From: Brevibacillus brevis NBRC 100599
GTDB taxonomy: Bacteria; Bacillota; Bacilli; Brevibacillales; Brevibacillaceae
Length of the DNA: 64,000 nt
Assembly: GCF_000010165.1 (NCBI RefSeq)
Contig: NC_012491.1
Span: forward strand, 6,076,001-6,140,000
Direction: 5' to 3'
A model generated the notes under the pieces. It was not told where the DNA came from. It was given only the letters and a program-made list of their open reading frames with translations, and made no database searches. This document shows positions 7,612 through 15,841 of the stretch, in pieces. The translations under genes and the position numbers were made by a program. Every line of letters starts with the position of its first letter. Within the stretch, counting starts at the first letter, position 1.

Positions 7612-8328
7612 ATGCCTTTACTCCCCCCTAAAACTTTAACTAATTTCCCGATCGGAGCTATAAAAAATCCCGCAATAGTCAAACAGATAAACGCAACTGG
7701 ACTCGAGGAGCTATACATCGACGTGAATGTCCTCGGAAACCTGATCATTTGTTTTGACGCAAAATCCGATGCTACAGTGGTTTCGGCAGGTGAAGAGCAC
7801 CTTCTTCCTGCGCGTATCGAACGGGTTGATCGTACTCTTGTTATTGAAGGTCGTAATATCGGGACATACTTTCGCCATAGACAGAAGCAAAAAATCCTTT
7901 CAGAGGTTCATGTTCCCATACAAACAAAGGTCAGTGCCTCATTTACCGGGGGCGTTATGATTTTGAATGGTGGAGAAGGAGATGTAGCGATACAAGGTCA
8001 ATTCGGAGAAGTTGCCGGAATCACACACTCCAAAAACATTAACATTCAAATGCGTGGCGGTGACGTCTCCCTCAATGAGTTATCAGGAAATGCTTCGATT
8101 CACCTTTCTATTGGGAGTGCAACTTTGGGTTGGACAGAACTACGAGGAACCGAGCAAATCAATATCCAATGCGGATTTGGTGGGGTTGATTTACTGTTCC
8201 CTCCTCACATTACCCCTGTTGCAGAACCTGGCGGACCCTTCAAAGGGAAGAAAATTACTACTCTTCCGGGTACAAATATCCATGCAAGGGTTGGTTTCGG
8301 TGGATTAGATCTTTTAAATTGGGTTTAG
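7612..8328 (+). CDS. DUF4097-like beta-rich protein
   Basis: 238 residues without signal peptide or membrane segment. The sequence is a run of short beta-strand-like units: GGVMILNGGEGDVAIQGQFG, MRGGDVSLNELSGNASIHLS, GSATLGWTEL, CGFGGVDLLF, VGFGGLDLL. This resembles the repeating pattern of DUF4097/DUF2154-type putative adhesins and the cell-wall-active regulator LiaF C-terminal domain, where Gly-Gly-Val/Leu-Asp turns recur. Function cannot be assigned. ATGATG gives two starts; the second is seven bases from AAAGGAG and is preferred. It stands alone, with terminators on both sides. Confidence 0.65.
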   Translation: MPLLPPKTLTNFPIGAIKNPAIVKQINATGLEELYIDVNVLGNLIICFDAKSDATVVSAGEEHLLPARIERVDRTLVIEGRNIGTYFRHRQKQKILSEVHVPIQTKVSASFTGGVMILNGGEGDVAIQGQFGEVAGITHSKNINIQMRGGDVSLNELSGNASIHLSIGSATLGWTELRGTEQINIQCGFGGVDLLFPPHITPVAEPGGPFKGKKITTLPGTNIHARVGFGGLDLLNWV

Positions 8329-8359
8329 AAGAATCGGATAATAACCTCCCATTCACTTC

Positions 8360-8399
8360 AAAAAAGCCGGTTAACGCTTAAAGCGTAACCAGCTTTTTT
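8360..8399. terminator. Bidirectional terminator between DUF4097-like gene and uppP
   Basis: Long stem AAAAAGC-GGTTA-CGCTT / AAGCG-TAACC-GCTTTTTT. It carries a T run on the plus side and the complementary A run gives a T run for the converging uppP transcript. Confidence 0.85.
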
Positions 8400-8419
8400 G
8401 TGCCCTACTTTTATGGATC

Positions 8420-9253
8420 TTACATAAACACAAAGTAAATAACTGCTGCCAGCACCAGACGGTAAATCGCAAAAGGTGTCAGCTTGATGCGATTAATCAG
8501 CTTCAAGAAGAATCGGATCGACAGGAGCGCAAACACAAACGCGCTAATAAAACCGATGACGAAAAACGGAATGCTGTCCATTGTAATCGCATCCCAACGC
8601 TTCAACAGCGACAAAAAGCTCGCGCCCGCCATGATCGGCACCGCCATAATAAACGTGAAGTCTGCCGCCGCCCGATGGCTCATGCCCAACAGTACGCCCC
8701 CTGAAATCGTGGAACCCGAACGGGAAAAGCCAGGCCACAGGGAGAAGCATTGAATAAGTCCGACCAGAAATGCTTGCTTGTACGTAATCTGATCAACCGA
8801 CTCGATCTTGGGACGTCTTGGTCGGAACCAATCCGCAGCAAGCATGAGCAGAGCTCCCAGCACGAGTCCGATTACCACAGTCTTCGTCGAGAACAAATAC
8901 TCATCGATGTAGTCGTCAAACAGAACACCCAGAATCCCCGCAGGAATCAAACCGACAATGACCGTAGCCAAATTCAGTCGAGGTCCGGCCTGAACCTCAC
9001 GCTTACCCGCCAGTCTGTTGAGACCGAGCAAGCTCATGAACCGATCCCACATCAAAACCACGACAGCCAAAATCGAGCCGAGCTGAATGACAATTTTGAA
9101 GGTGTTGGCCACTTCAGGTGAGAACAAATCTTTCGTATGGAACAAAAAGTCATCCACGATGATCATGTGACCCGTAGAGGAAACAGGGGCAAACTCAGTC
9201 AAACCTTCTACTAGCCCCAGCACAATCGCAACAAAAGCTTCCCAGAGACCCAA
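8420..9253 (-). CDS. uppP: Undecaprenyl-diphosphatase UppP/BacA
   Basis: Polytopic membrane enzyme that converts undecaprenyl diphosphate to the monophosphate carrier; its overproduction gives bacitracin resistance. The two signature motifs are present: GLVEGLTEFAPVSSTGHMI near residue 13-31 and WPGFSRSGSTISGGVLLG near the middle. About seven to eight hydrophobic segments; 277 residues from the TTG at 9253, which has AGGAG ten bases upstream and gives the usual family length. The reading frame continues upstream to 9346, which would add an atypical Cys-rich N-terminus (an alternative start). In this envelope-centred region it would recycle the lipid carrier used by the neighbouring sugar pathways (inference). 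Confidence 0.93.
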   Translation of the reverse strand: MGLWEAFVAIVLGLVEGLTEFAPVSSTGHMIIVDDFLFHTKDLFSPEVANTFKIVIQLGSILAVVVLMWDRFMSLLGLNRLAGKREVQAGPRLNLATVIVGLIPAGILGVLFDDYIDEYLFSTKTVVIGLVLGALLMLAADWFRPRRPKIESVDQITYKQAFLVGLIQCFSLWPGFSRSGSTISGGVLLGMSHRAAADFTFIMAVPIMAGASFLSLLKRWDAITMDSIPFFVIGFISAFVFALLSIRFFLKLINRIKLTPFAIYRLVLAAVIYFVFM

Positions 9254-9379
9254 AAATTCCACGCTCCTATGAATGATGTCCAAAATCAATAGGCAGCAGC
9301 CGCCCTGTAAAAGGCAGACTACCGCTTCTAGCATTATAACGTTCATCTCCGCTACAAAGTTACATCCTGATCGAAAAAC

Positions 9380-9408
9380 ATTCTAGTAAATTCCGGATAG
9401 ATTGTCCC
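9380..9408 (-). promoter_or_regulatory. Candidate SigA promoter of uppP
   Basis: On the minus strand GGGACA (9408-9403), 17-base spacer, TAGAAT (9385-9380). Just upstream lies an 8-base inverted repeat CATCTTGC (9421-9428) / GCAAGATG (9452-9459) that could be an operator. Confidence 0.4.
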
Positions 9409-9478
9409 CACAGTGATAGCCATCTTGCTTTTCTTGATTTATATTAACTCTGCAAGATGTGAATCGAAAAGCTGCGTA

Positions 9479-9679
9479 GGAAGAAGCGAATTTCCAGTCC
9501 AAGCGCCTCTGGAGCCCGCCCCAGCGTAAGAATGAATGGCGGGGAATTTAAGCTTCACTTATGAACTACTTCCCCGAAACTCTACGTTTGAAGCGCTCCC
9601 GCCATTTATTCTGAAGCGGACAGTCAATCCCCCCTTGCGGGGCGTAGGCCGAAGCGTAGACTGGAAATTCGCTTCTTCC
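9479..9679. repeat. Large nested palindromic element
   Basis: A perfect 21-base inverted repeat (9479-9499 and 9659-9679) encloses 159 bases. Inside, 9529-9543 and 9598-9612 form a second inverted repeat matching at 14 of 15 positions (AGAATGAATGGCGGG against the complement of CCCGCCATTTATTCT), and GC-rich runs (CCCGCCCC, GGGGCG) pair between the two. The whole can fold into one long interrupted hairpin. There is no credible gene in it. It sits 14 bases past the end of the exopolysaccharide operon. It may be a mobile palindromic repeat (MITE/REP-like) or a structured RNA. Confidence 0.75.
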
Positions 9680-9693
9680 CCCACCCCAACCCC

Positions 9694-10758
9694 CTACCGA
9701 TTCACATATTGCAACGTCCCATCCCCCATGTCACCAAGTCGCCAAAGCGCAATTTTCTCAATACCCGCTTTCTTTGCAACCGAAACCCATTGAGACAGCG
9801 TTTCTTCATCCGCATACCAGACTGTGTGCTTTTTGCCGTCTTCACCGATATAGTCAAAGTACAGACTGCCGCTCACTTTATCCCGCTTAGGTGGCTCGAT
9901 ACTCGACACAGCAAAGTCTGCTGCCTGCTTTTCCGTCACTGCCGTCACTTTTCCATCACTAGCCCAGTCAAATCCGCCTACAGATAGGGCCATGACTTTA
10001 TCACCCGGCACTTTTTGCATGCGATGGGCAAGCTCCTCAATAAATGCATGATCAGCTTTGGGACCTGGCTCTGTATTCGTACCGTACAAATTATAAGCCA
10101 TCATGACGTAAGTAGGACCCTTTGGCAATGCCAACTCTTCAATCGGCGCGCGCGGCTCCAATACGATGCGAAGTGACTTTCCCTCCTGCTCCATATGCTG
10201 ATACAGGGTATGGATAAAAGTAAGGAAGTTGTCCCAGTCTTTCTCGTTAATTCTCTCATAATCAATTTCTAAACCATGAAAGCCATTCTGGATCACAGCA
10301 TTCTTGATCTCCATAATGTGCTTGGTACGGCTTGCATCTGTCGCCATGAGCCGGCTGACAATCGACGGGTCCTTTTGAACCTGCGTACCATTACTGTTAA
10401 GACGATCATTCACAATGGTCAAATCGAGATCGACATAGCTACCCTGCTTCGATGCTTCCTTGATCTCAGGCATCGCCTTGGTCATGCGATCAGTAAAGTG
10501 CAGCTTGTCATTTTCATCAAAATACGCCGCGAAGACCTGCACACTGGACAAGCCATCCGTTATCCTGCGGAAATCCTCCAAACCGGATTCCCACTGCCAG
10601 TCTACCACCCAGGCAGACAATTCGGTCGTGTTGTTAGCCGCATCTACGCTCTCTAAGCTTTCGGTATCATTCCATTTCATCATGTACCATACGAGGATGA
10701 CACACACTACTATCAGAAGAGCAGTCAAAATGATCGATCGTTTCTTGATGTTTGACAC
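9694..10758 (-). CDS. Membrane-anchored GH18-like glycoside hydrolase
   Basis: 354 residues: an N-terminal basic stretch and single membrane anchor (about residues 8-26), then an extracytoplasmic TIM-barrel domain like YaaH/SleL-type GH18 proteins. The catalytic-strand motif is GFHGLEIDYERI at about 160-171; GH18 enzymes have DxxDxDxE, and here the first Asp is Leu-neighboured (HGLEIDYE) while the proton-donor Glu is kept. Other GH18 landmarks are YVMMAYNLYGT near 220 and ALWRLGDMGDG near the end. Last gene of the five-gene exopolysaccharide operon, starting at GTG. By analogy with PgaB and PelA, which join a deacetylase and a hydrolase, it likely trims or binds the nascent polymer (inference). 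Confidence 0.8.
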   Translation of the reverse strand: MSNIKKRSIILTALLIVVCVILVWYMMKWNDTESLESVDAANNTTELSAWVVDWQWESGLEDFRRITDGLSSVQVFAAYFDENDKLHFTDRMTKAMPEIKEASKQGSYVDLDLTIVNDRLNSNGTQVQKDPSIVSRLMATDASRTKHIMEIKNAVIQNGFHGLEIDYERINEKDWDNFLTFIHTLYQHMEQEGKSLRIVLEPRAPIEELALPKGPTYVMMAYNLYGTNTEPGPKADHAFIEELAHRMQKVPGDKVMALSVGGFDWASDGKVTAVTEKQAADFAVSSIEPPKRDKVSGSLYFDYIGEDGKKHTVWYADEETLSQWVSVAKKAGIEKIALWRLGDMGDGTLQYVNR

Positions 10759-10785
10759 CTTACACAGATCCCCCTTGTTTCGGAT

Positions 10786-12564
10786 TTAAAAGGTGTCGAT
10801 GACCCAGTCCATTGTGGCAGAAATAGCTTTCTTGGTCGAACGAAAGACTCCTGCAAGCCCTGTCTGCACATTACTGAACAGCATCTGTTGCTCACCATTT
10901 GGTTGTTCCAGGGACGCAATCTGTACGTCCGCAAACACCCCGTCGTAAATGTCGTCCTTTTTGTTCACATCACTATAGGCCGCTTCCAATGCAACACCAC
11001 CGCTACTAATGGTTGGGTCGATCTGTTGCTTGTCCAAGAGTATTGTATTGTCCACGGAAACACTGAGACGGTCGCCTTGAACAGTCATTTCGATTGGACG
11101 CGTATTTTTAATGTTGATCGGGTATTTTTCCAGCTTGGGAGCACCAGACTCGCCTTGCTCTCTCGTATAAACAGAGGCACGGTCGAAGGTCAAATCCTCG
11201 GGATTCCAAATCACCTGGCTCAATTCCGTCTTGAAAAGCTCCTGTACTTCGCCTTTTTCCTTCTTCTGCTCGACGCGTAGCTCATTATCATGCAGGACGA
11301 CTCGTACAAAGCTGCCTTTTTCCCGATCATAGCGCAAATATATGGACTGTTTCCCAATTACATTCCCTTCAAGCTTGGCAGAAAGCTTGATATCCTTCTG
11401 GCTGTCGCTTTTTTTAAAATATAACATGCCAGAGCCAGCAGCTGGAGAGGTCAAGACGATCTGATCCTCCATAAATTGCGCGGTGCCACCGAGACGGTCC
11501 CACTCTTTGGCTTGCTCTTCATCGCCGCGAACGAAGCGAATCTTCTCGCCGGTGTCTTTTTGGATGCGCATCAACAAATGATTGGTGTACCAGTAAGGCT
11601 CCGGCTGCACGCGGGTCAGGTTGTACAGATCGCCCTCGCTGTCGTTGTAGGCGGTTCCTTCCCGATTAAAGTGCATCGTAAAATACTTTTTAATATTCGC
11701 GTCGTTCGCTTCCGCTACCAAGCGATTCATCCCGCCATACAAGGTGTTCGCATGCATGATCATATAGGTACCCGGGACAAAGCCCAATTGATTCATATAC
11801 GTATCATTCATCCGCTTGTAGTCTTCGTTGATTCTCGCTTCCATCTTGCTTCTGTCTTCTATCGGGATCATATTGCTGTCACGGATAAAGTCCATCAAGT
11901 AGTGATTATAATAGCCTACCTTTGTTTTATTCGATAACTCACTCTCATCCTTCACCCCGATGAAATTGCCCTGATCATCAAACACATTGATGTACGTCAA
12001 TCGATAGCCGTTGGAACCGAGCTCCCAGAAGCCATTTTCCATCATTTTTTTCATGTCTTCCGGCTGCAGGAATTTGTTCTCGCTGTTTCCCATCTTGTTG
12101 CCGTAAGACAATGCCGTTGCTTTGAAGTTGTACTTCTCCAAAAGCGGCTGGGCAAATAAACTCGAATCGTTGCGGCCATCTTCAAAGGCTAAGAACAGTG
12201 CCTTCTCAGGAAGTGGCTTCTTTTTCTTGTAAAAGTCCAAAATATCTTGTTGCGAGATCGTTTGATAGCCCTGGTCATACAACGCCTGCAGCTGCTCGTC
12301 CAATTGCTCCTTGGCTACTAATTTCGGTGTACCCGTACGACCTACGCCAAAATAGGAGATGGCGATAAAGCCTTTGTCATTCGTCCAGCTCGCTTTATTC
12401 GGCTCCTCATACTTCTTCCAATCAAATACGGCATTATATAACATGACACCCAGGACGACTAAGATAGCGACCTGGCTCAGCGTTTTGATGAATTTATTGC
12501 GATCTTTTTTCCGATAGTCCAAGACATCGCTCGTCGTTTTCCCCATAACTCCTGACACCCTCAC
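10786..12564 (-). CDS. Membrane-anchored NodB/CE4-like protein with C-terminal beta domain
   Basis: 592 residues. An N-terminal anchor (about 30-47) precedes a PgaB-type polysaccharide deacetylase-like domain (about 60-330) with FIAISYFGVGR, a QTISQQDILDFYKKKKPLP linker typical of PgaB/IcaB N-termini, and FLAFEDGRNDSS at the first NodB motif. Deacetylases have TFDDG there; the change to AFEDG keeps one acidic residue only. The following His motif is not recognisable. The last 250 residues look like a concanavalin-type beta sandwich (GGTAQFMEDQIVLTSP, SGGVALEAAYSD). It may bind rather than deacetylate the polymer. The start is uncertain: GTG at 12564 or ATG at 12546. Confidence 0.75.
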   Translation of the reverse strand: MRVSGVMGKTTSDVLDYRKKDRNKFIKTLSQVAILVVLGVMLYNAVFDWKKYEEPNKASWTNDKGFIAISYFGVGRTGTPKLVAKEQLDEQLQALYDQGYQTISQQDILDFYKKKKPLPEKALFLAFEDGRNDSSLFAQPLLEKYNFKATALSYGNKMGNSENKFLQPEDMKKMMENGFWELGSNGYRLTYINVFDDQGNFIGVKDESELSNKTKVGYYNHYLMDFIRDSNMIPIEDRSKMEARINEDYKRMNDTYMNQLGFVPGTYMIMHANTLYGGMNRLVAEANDANIKKYFTMHFNREGTAYNDSEGDLYNLTRVQPEPYWYTNHLLMRIQKDTGEKIRFVRGDEEQAKEWDRLGGTAQFMEDQIVLTSPAAGSGMLYFKKSDSQKDIKLSAKLEGNVIGKQSIYLRYDREKGSFVRVVLHDNELRVEQKKEKGEVQELFKTELSQVIWNPEDLTFDRASVYTREQGESGAPKLEKYPINIKNTRPIEMTVQGDRLSVSVDNTILLDKQQIDPTISSGGVALEAAYSDVNKKDDIYDGVFADVQIASLEQPNGEQQMLFSNVQTGLAGVFRSTKKAISATMDWVIDTF

Positions 12565-12582
12565 TCCCTTTGTCTTTCCCTC

Positions 12583-14466
12583 TTAAAATGGCAGCCCAAA
12601 GCCTTTTTTGTTCTTCTTTCGGGCTTCTTTTTTCAATCTCGCTTCGACGTCCTGCGGCGTTTCTCGCGTACCCCACGTAGATTTCCAGAATGTCACCCAA
12701 GCCACAGGCATCTGCCACAACAGCACCAGCTCATAAAACACACAAAAGACAATCCCGAAAACCCATAGCTTGCTTCTGCGGAAAAACAGATGGGCCAAGC
12801 TCATTAAGAGCGCCATCAGCAGCAAGCCCATTAAAAACGTGCCCGGGAAAACGTGATGAACCAGCGGGACGTATATGAGGTTGTACAGGACGATGACAGG
12901 GGCAGCGATAGGAACAATCAGACCAATGTAAAAGAAGATCGCCATGAAAGGCTCCTTGCGCCAAATAAAGCCGCTGGCACGCAAAGATTCCCTCAACCAC
13001 GAACGCTTCCAGCGCATCTGCTGCTTCAAAAATACATTCATGTCAGATGGCACAATCGTCGAGCAAATCGCGGAATCCTGATAGCCTGTCCGATGTGTTC
13101 GCAAAATAAAGTTGGTCATGCTTCGGTCATCGCCAAAAGTGGCAGGCTGCCCAAGAAACTTCTGATTCAGCCATGCTTCGGAATGCTGCAAAATCAATTC
13201 CTTGCGATAACAAGACAACGGCCCAGACAAGCAAGTAACACTGTCAAACCACGACTCAGCCGCTTTCATGATGCGAAAGGCAATGTAGTAACGAACGGTT
13301 TGCAGCTTGGTGATCGCGTTGGTGAACTTGTTTTCCACATCTGTACGCCCTGCAACACCACCCATTTTCGGGTCTTGGAAGGGCTGTACGAGGTTGCGAA
13401 TCGCAGTCGGTTCCAAAAAGCTGTCTGAATCAACAAAGACAACCAAATCGTGCTTGGCCATTTCCACACCTTTGACCAAAGCGACCCGTTTCCCGCCGTT
13501 TTCAGAGAGAATATGCATCTTCACGCGCTCGCGGGTCATATAGCGCTCGGCCTCGTTATGAATCATATCGATGACCTTTTGAATCTCTTCTGCTGATCGG
13601 TCTGTCGAGCGGTCGTCTACCACGATGACCTCCAGCTTATCAATCGGGTAGTTCTGATTCACACAACTCAAAATCGTCCGGTGAATCCACTGCTCTTCGT
13701 TGAAGCACGGAATAATGATGCTCACGCCCGGTGTATAGTCCGGATTGACGGGAATCACCCGATAAAGAGCACCGAATAAATACCGTGTCAGCAAAAAGGC
13801 AGCGGCAATCAAGCTGTACAAATACAAGTACATGTTGTATTTGAAATAAATCACGCTCTCCGCGCGCATGAGCACGATAAACGCCGCAGCGAAAAACAGG
13901 AAAGTACTTGCAATATAAATGGCGTATCCCCAGCGTTTTTTGCGAAAATAGTCAGTCAGCGGTTTGGAAAACTCGAAGGCGAGCATGAACTTCTGACGCC
14001 CGTCCTCCTCCTGGGTAAACGAGCGAACAACCGCTGCATCCAGCTTCACCGTTGACTCATAGCCTTCTGGCATTGTACCTGGCGGGATTGTGCAATGGAT
14101 CATAAACACTTGTCCCACCTGGATGTCTTCCCTCTCCGAATCTAGTTCAACTAATAGTCCAGTCGAAGAAATGTCGACGGCTCTGGCCTTGATTCCGTCC
14201 TTGATCCGCTGTTTTTTGGTCAATAGCGTCACCGGGAAATCCGCCATATAACGCAGACTCAGCATCCGAATGCGATTCAGGTATTCCGGGTCCTCCAGCT
14301 TTCCTGACTCATCCGAATCTTTAGCACCGCGGCGGTCCACTTGGACACGAATTTTCTCCGGGTCGGGCACATTCGATAGCACGCGCCTCTCTGTTTTGGA
14401 AACCGTCAGTACTTCTTCGATTTTCTCTTTCTTTCTTGGCTTTATTTTCTCGATCAACTGTTTCAT
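12583..14466 (-). CDS. PilZ domain - processive family 2 glycosyltransferase (hyaluronan/chitin synthase-like)
   Basis: 627 residues. Residues about 65-170 form a PilZ domain (DISSTG at 99-104 is the DxSxxG c-di-GMP motif; the preceding arginine motif is degenerate, RMLSLR). Two membrane helices (about 180-232) lead to a GT2 catalytic domain with VVDDRSTD (283-290), VDSDS (346-350), SGPLSCYRKE (415-424), GDDRSMTNFILRT (446-458) and the processivity motif QQMRWKRSWLRES (483-495). SGPLSxYR, GDDRxxTN and QQxRWxKSxxRES are the hyaluronan synthase/NodC pattern. Three C-terminal helices follow. It should polymerise and extrude a polysaccharide across the membrane under c-di-GMP control (inference from domains). 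Coordinates of motifs count from the first of two adjacent Met codons. Confidence 0.88.
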   Translation of the reverse strand: MKQLIEKIKPRKKEKIEEVLTVSKTERRVLSNVPDPEKIRVQVDRRGAKDSDESGKLEDPEYLNRIRMLSLRYMADFPVTLLTKKQRIKDGIKARAVDISSTGLLVELDSEREDIQVGQVFMIHCTIPPGTMPEGYESTVKLDAAVVRSFTQEEDGRQKFMLAFEFSKPLTDYFRKKRWGYAIYIASTFLFFAAAFIVLMRAESVIYFKYNMYLYLYSLIAAAFLLTRYLFGALYRVIPVNPDYTPGVSIIIPCFNEEQWIHRTILSCVNQNYPIDKLEVIVVDDRSTDRSAEEIQKVIDMIHNEAERYMTRERVKMHILSENGGKRVALVKGVEMAKHDLVVFVDSDSFLEPTAIRNLVQPFQDPKMGGVAGRTDVENKFTNAITKLQTVRYYIAFRIMKAAESWFDSVTCLSGPLSCYRKELILQHSEAWLNQKFLGQPATFGDDRSMTNFILRTHRTGYQDSAICSTIVPSDMNVFLKQQMRWKRSWLRESLRASGFIWRKEPFMAIFFYIGLIVPIAAPVIVLYNLIYVPLVHHVFPGTFLMGLLLMALLMSLAHLFFRRSKLWVFGIVFCVFYELVLLWQMPVAWVTFWKSTWGTRETPQDVEARLKKEARKKNKKGFGLPF

Positions 14467-14493
14467 CACTGCCGCTCTCTCCCCTCCACTGCT

Positions 14494-15807
14494 TTATAAG
14501 CTCCAGTAATGAAATCCACTGTTTACAAAGTCAGCTTTGGAATAAATCTCTTTTATATCGATCATGATTTTTGCCGCATTCTTGCCGTACATCGTGGCAA
14601 AATCAGCGACTTCCATCTGGGCAAAAGGAGCATGCGGGACCGCTACAACCACAATGTCCAAGTCGTGGAGAGCCTTCATCTCTGACAGCTCGATGCCGTA
14701 TTCCTCGAATGCCTCCCGCGGATTCACCATCGGGTCCACGACTAACGGATTCATGCCGTATTCTTTCAATTCCCCAATAATATCCGTCACCTTTGTATTT
14801 CGAATATCTGCGCAGTCTTCTTTGTAGGACAGACCTAATATGCCGATCCGTACATTTTGAAGATCGAGCTTCGCGCGTACGGCCATCTTAATGATTTGTT
14901 GGGCGATATATTTCCCCATGCCATCATTAATGTGTCTAGCTGCCAAAATGATGCGGGAGCGATAGCCGCTGTCTTCTGCTTTGTACGTTAAATAGTAAGG
15001 GTCAATACCAATGCAATGCCCGCCGACCAACCCCGGTGTAAAAGGGAGGAAGTTCCACTTGGTCCCTGCCGCTTGCAATACTGCTTTTGTCGGAATATCC
15101 ATCTGATTGAACAGCATCGCCAGTTCATTCATAAACGCAATATTGACATCCCGCTGAGCATTTTCAATAACTTTTGCCGCTTCCGCTACCTTGATGCTTT
15201 CCGCTCGATAAACGCCCGCCTTGATCACGAGCTCGTAGACGTTTGCAACGATTCCCAGTGTTTCTTCATCCATCCCCGATACGATCTTGACGATGTTTTC
15301 CAGACGATTTACTTTGTCTCCCGGGTTGATGCGTTCTGGTGAATAGCCGATCTTGAAGTCTATACCACAACGCATACCCGATTCCGTCTCCAAGATCGGC
15401 AAGCAGACATCTTCGGTTGCCCCAGGATAAACCGTTGATTCAAAGACAACGACTGACCCTTTTTTCAACTGTCTGCCCACCATGCGGGACGCGCTTTCTA
15501 CATATTTCAGGTCTGGAACATTACCGTTTTTGACCGGGGTAGGCACGGCCACGATAAAAAATCGCGCTTCCTGCAATCTATTTTCATCTGAAGTGAATTC
15601 AATAGTAGCTTCACTCGTCAGCTCCTGATCCACGTCGGCATCATGTAAAGTTCCCTTTTGATAGGCTGCTACCTTCTCTTTGTTTACATCAAATCCAATC
15701 ACAGAAGCACGTTTAGAAAGTGCCATTGCTATCGGCAAGCCTACGTACCCAAGACCGACGACAGCAATCTTTTCCTTCCTCTCCACAATCCCTTCGTACA
15801 AATTCAT
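14494..15807 (-). CDS. UDP-N-acetylhexosamine 6-dehydrogenase-type nucleotide sugar dehydrogenase
   Basis: 437 residues of the UDP-glucose/GDP-mannose dehydrogenase family: NAD-binding IAVVGLGYVGLPIAM near residue 14-28, SPERINPGDK near 155, the catalytic-lysine region and the active-site Cys in GGHCIGIDPYYLTYKA at about 264-279. GGHCIGxDPYYL identifies the WbpA/WbpO/TviB/WecC branch, which oxidises UDP-GlcNAc, GalNAc or ManNAc, and not the UDP-glucose branch (GGYCLPKD). So the operon's polymer probably contains an N-acetylhexosaminuronic acid. ATG 15807 is preceded by GGGAGAGGGAG; the longer frame to 15852 lacks a ribosome site. It lies 27 bases upstream of the synthase gene. Confidence 0.9.
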   Translation of the reverse strand: MNLYEGIVERKEKIAVVGLGYVGLPIAMALSKRASVIGFDVNKEKVAAYQKGTLHDADVDQELTSEATIEFTSDENRLQEARFFIVAVPTPVKNGNVPDLKYVESASRMVGRQLKKGSVVVFESTVYPGATEDVCLPILETESGMRCGIDFKIGYSPERINPGDKVNRLENIVKIVSGMDEETLGIVANVYELVIKAGVYRAESIKVAEAAKVIENAQRDVNIAFMNELAMLFNQMDIPTKAVLQAAGTKWNFLPFTPGLVGGHCIGIDPYYLTYKAEDSGYRSRIILAARHINDGMGKYIAQQIIKMAVRAKLDLQNVRIGILGLSYKEDCADIRNTKVTDIIGELKEYGMNPLVVDPMVNPREAFEEYGIELSEMKALHDLDIVVVAVPHAPFAQMEVADFATMYGKNAAKIMIDIKEIYSKADFVNSGFHYWSL

Positions 15808-15841
15808 AAGCTGGCTCCCTCTCCCTGTTATATTTTGGGCT

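Noticed and set aside
13266-13543. Open frames on the plus strand inside the exopolysaccharide operon and many similar antisense frames elsewhere
   Set aside because: They lie wholly within well-supported genes, lack ribosome sites and show no family similarity.
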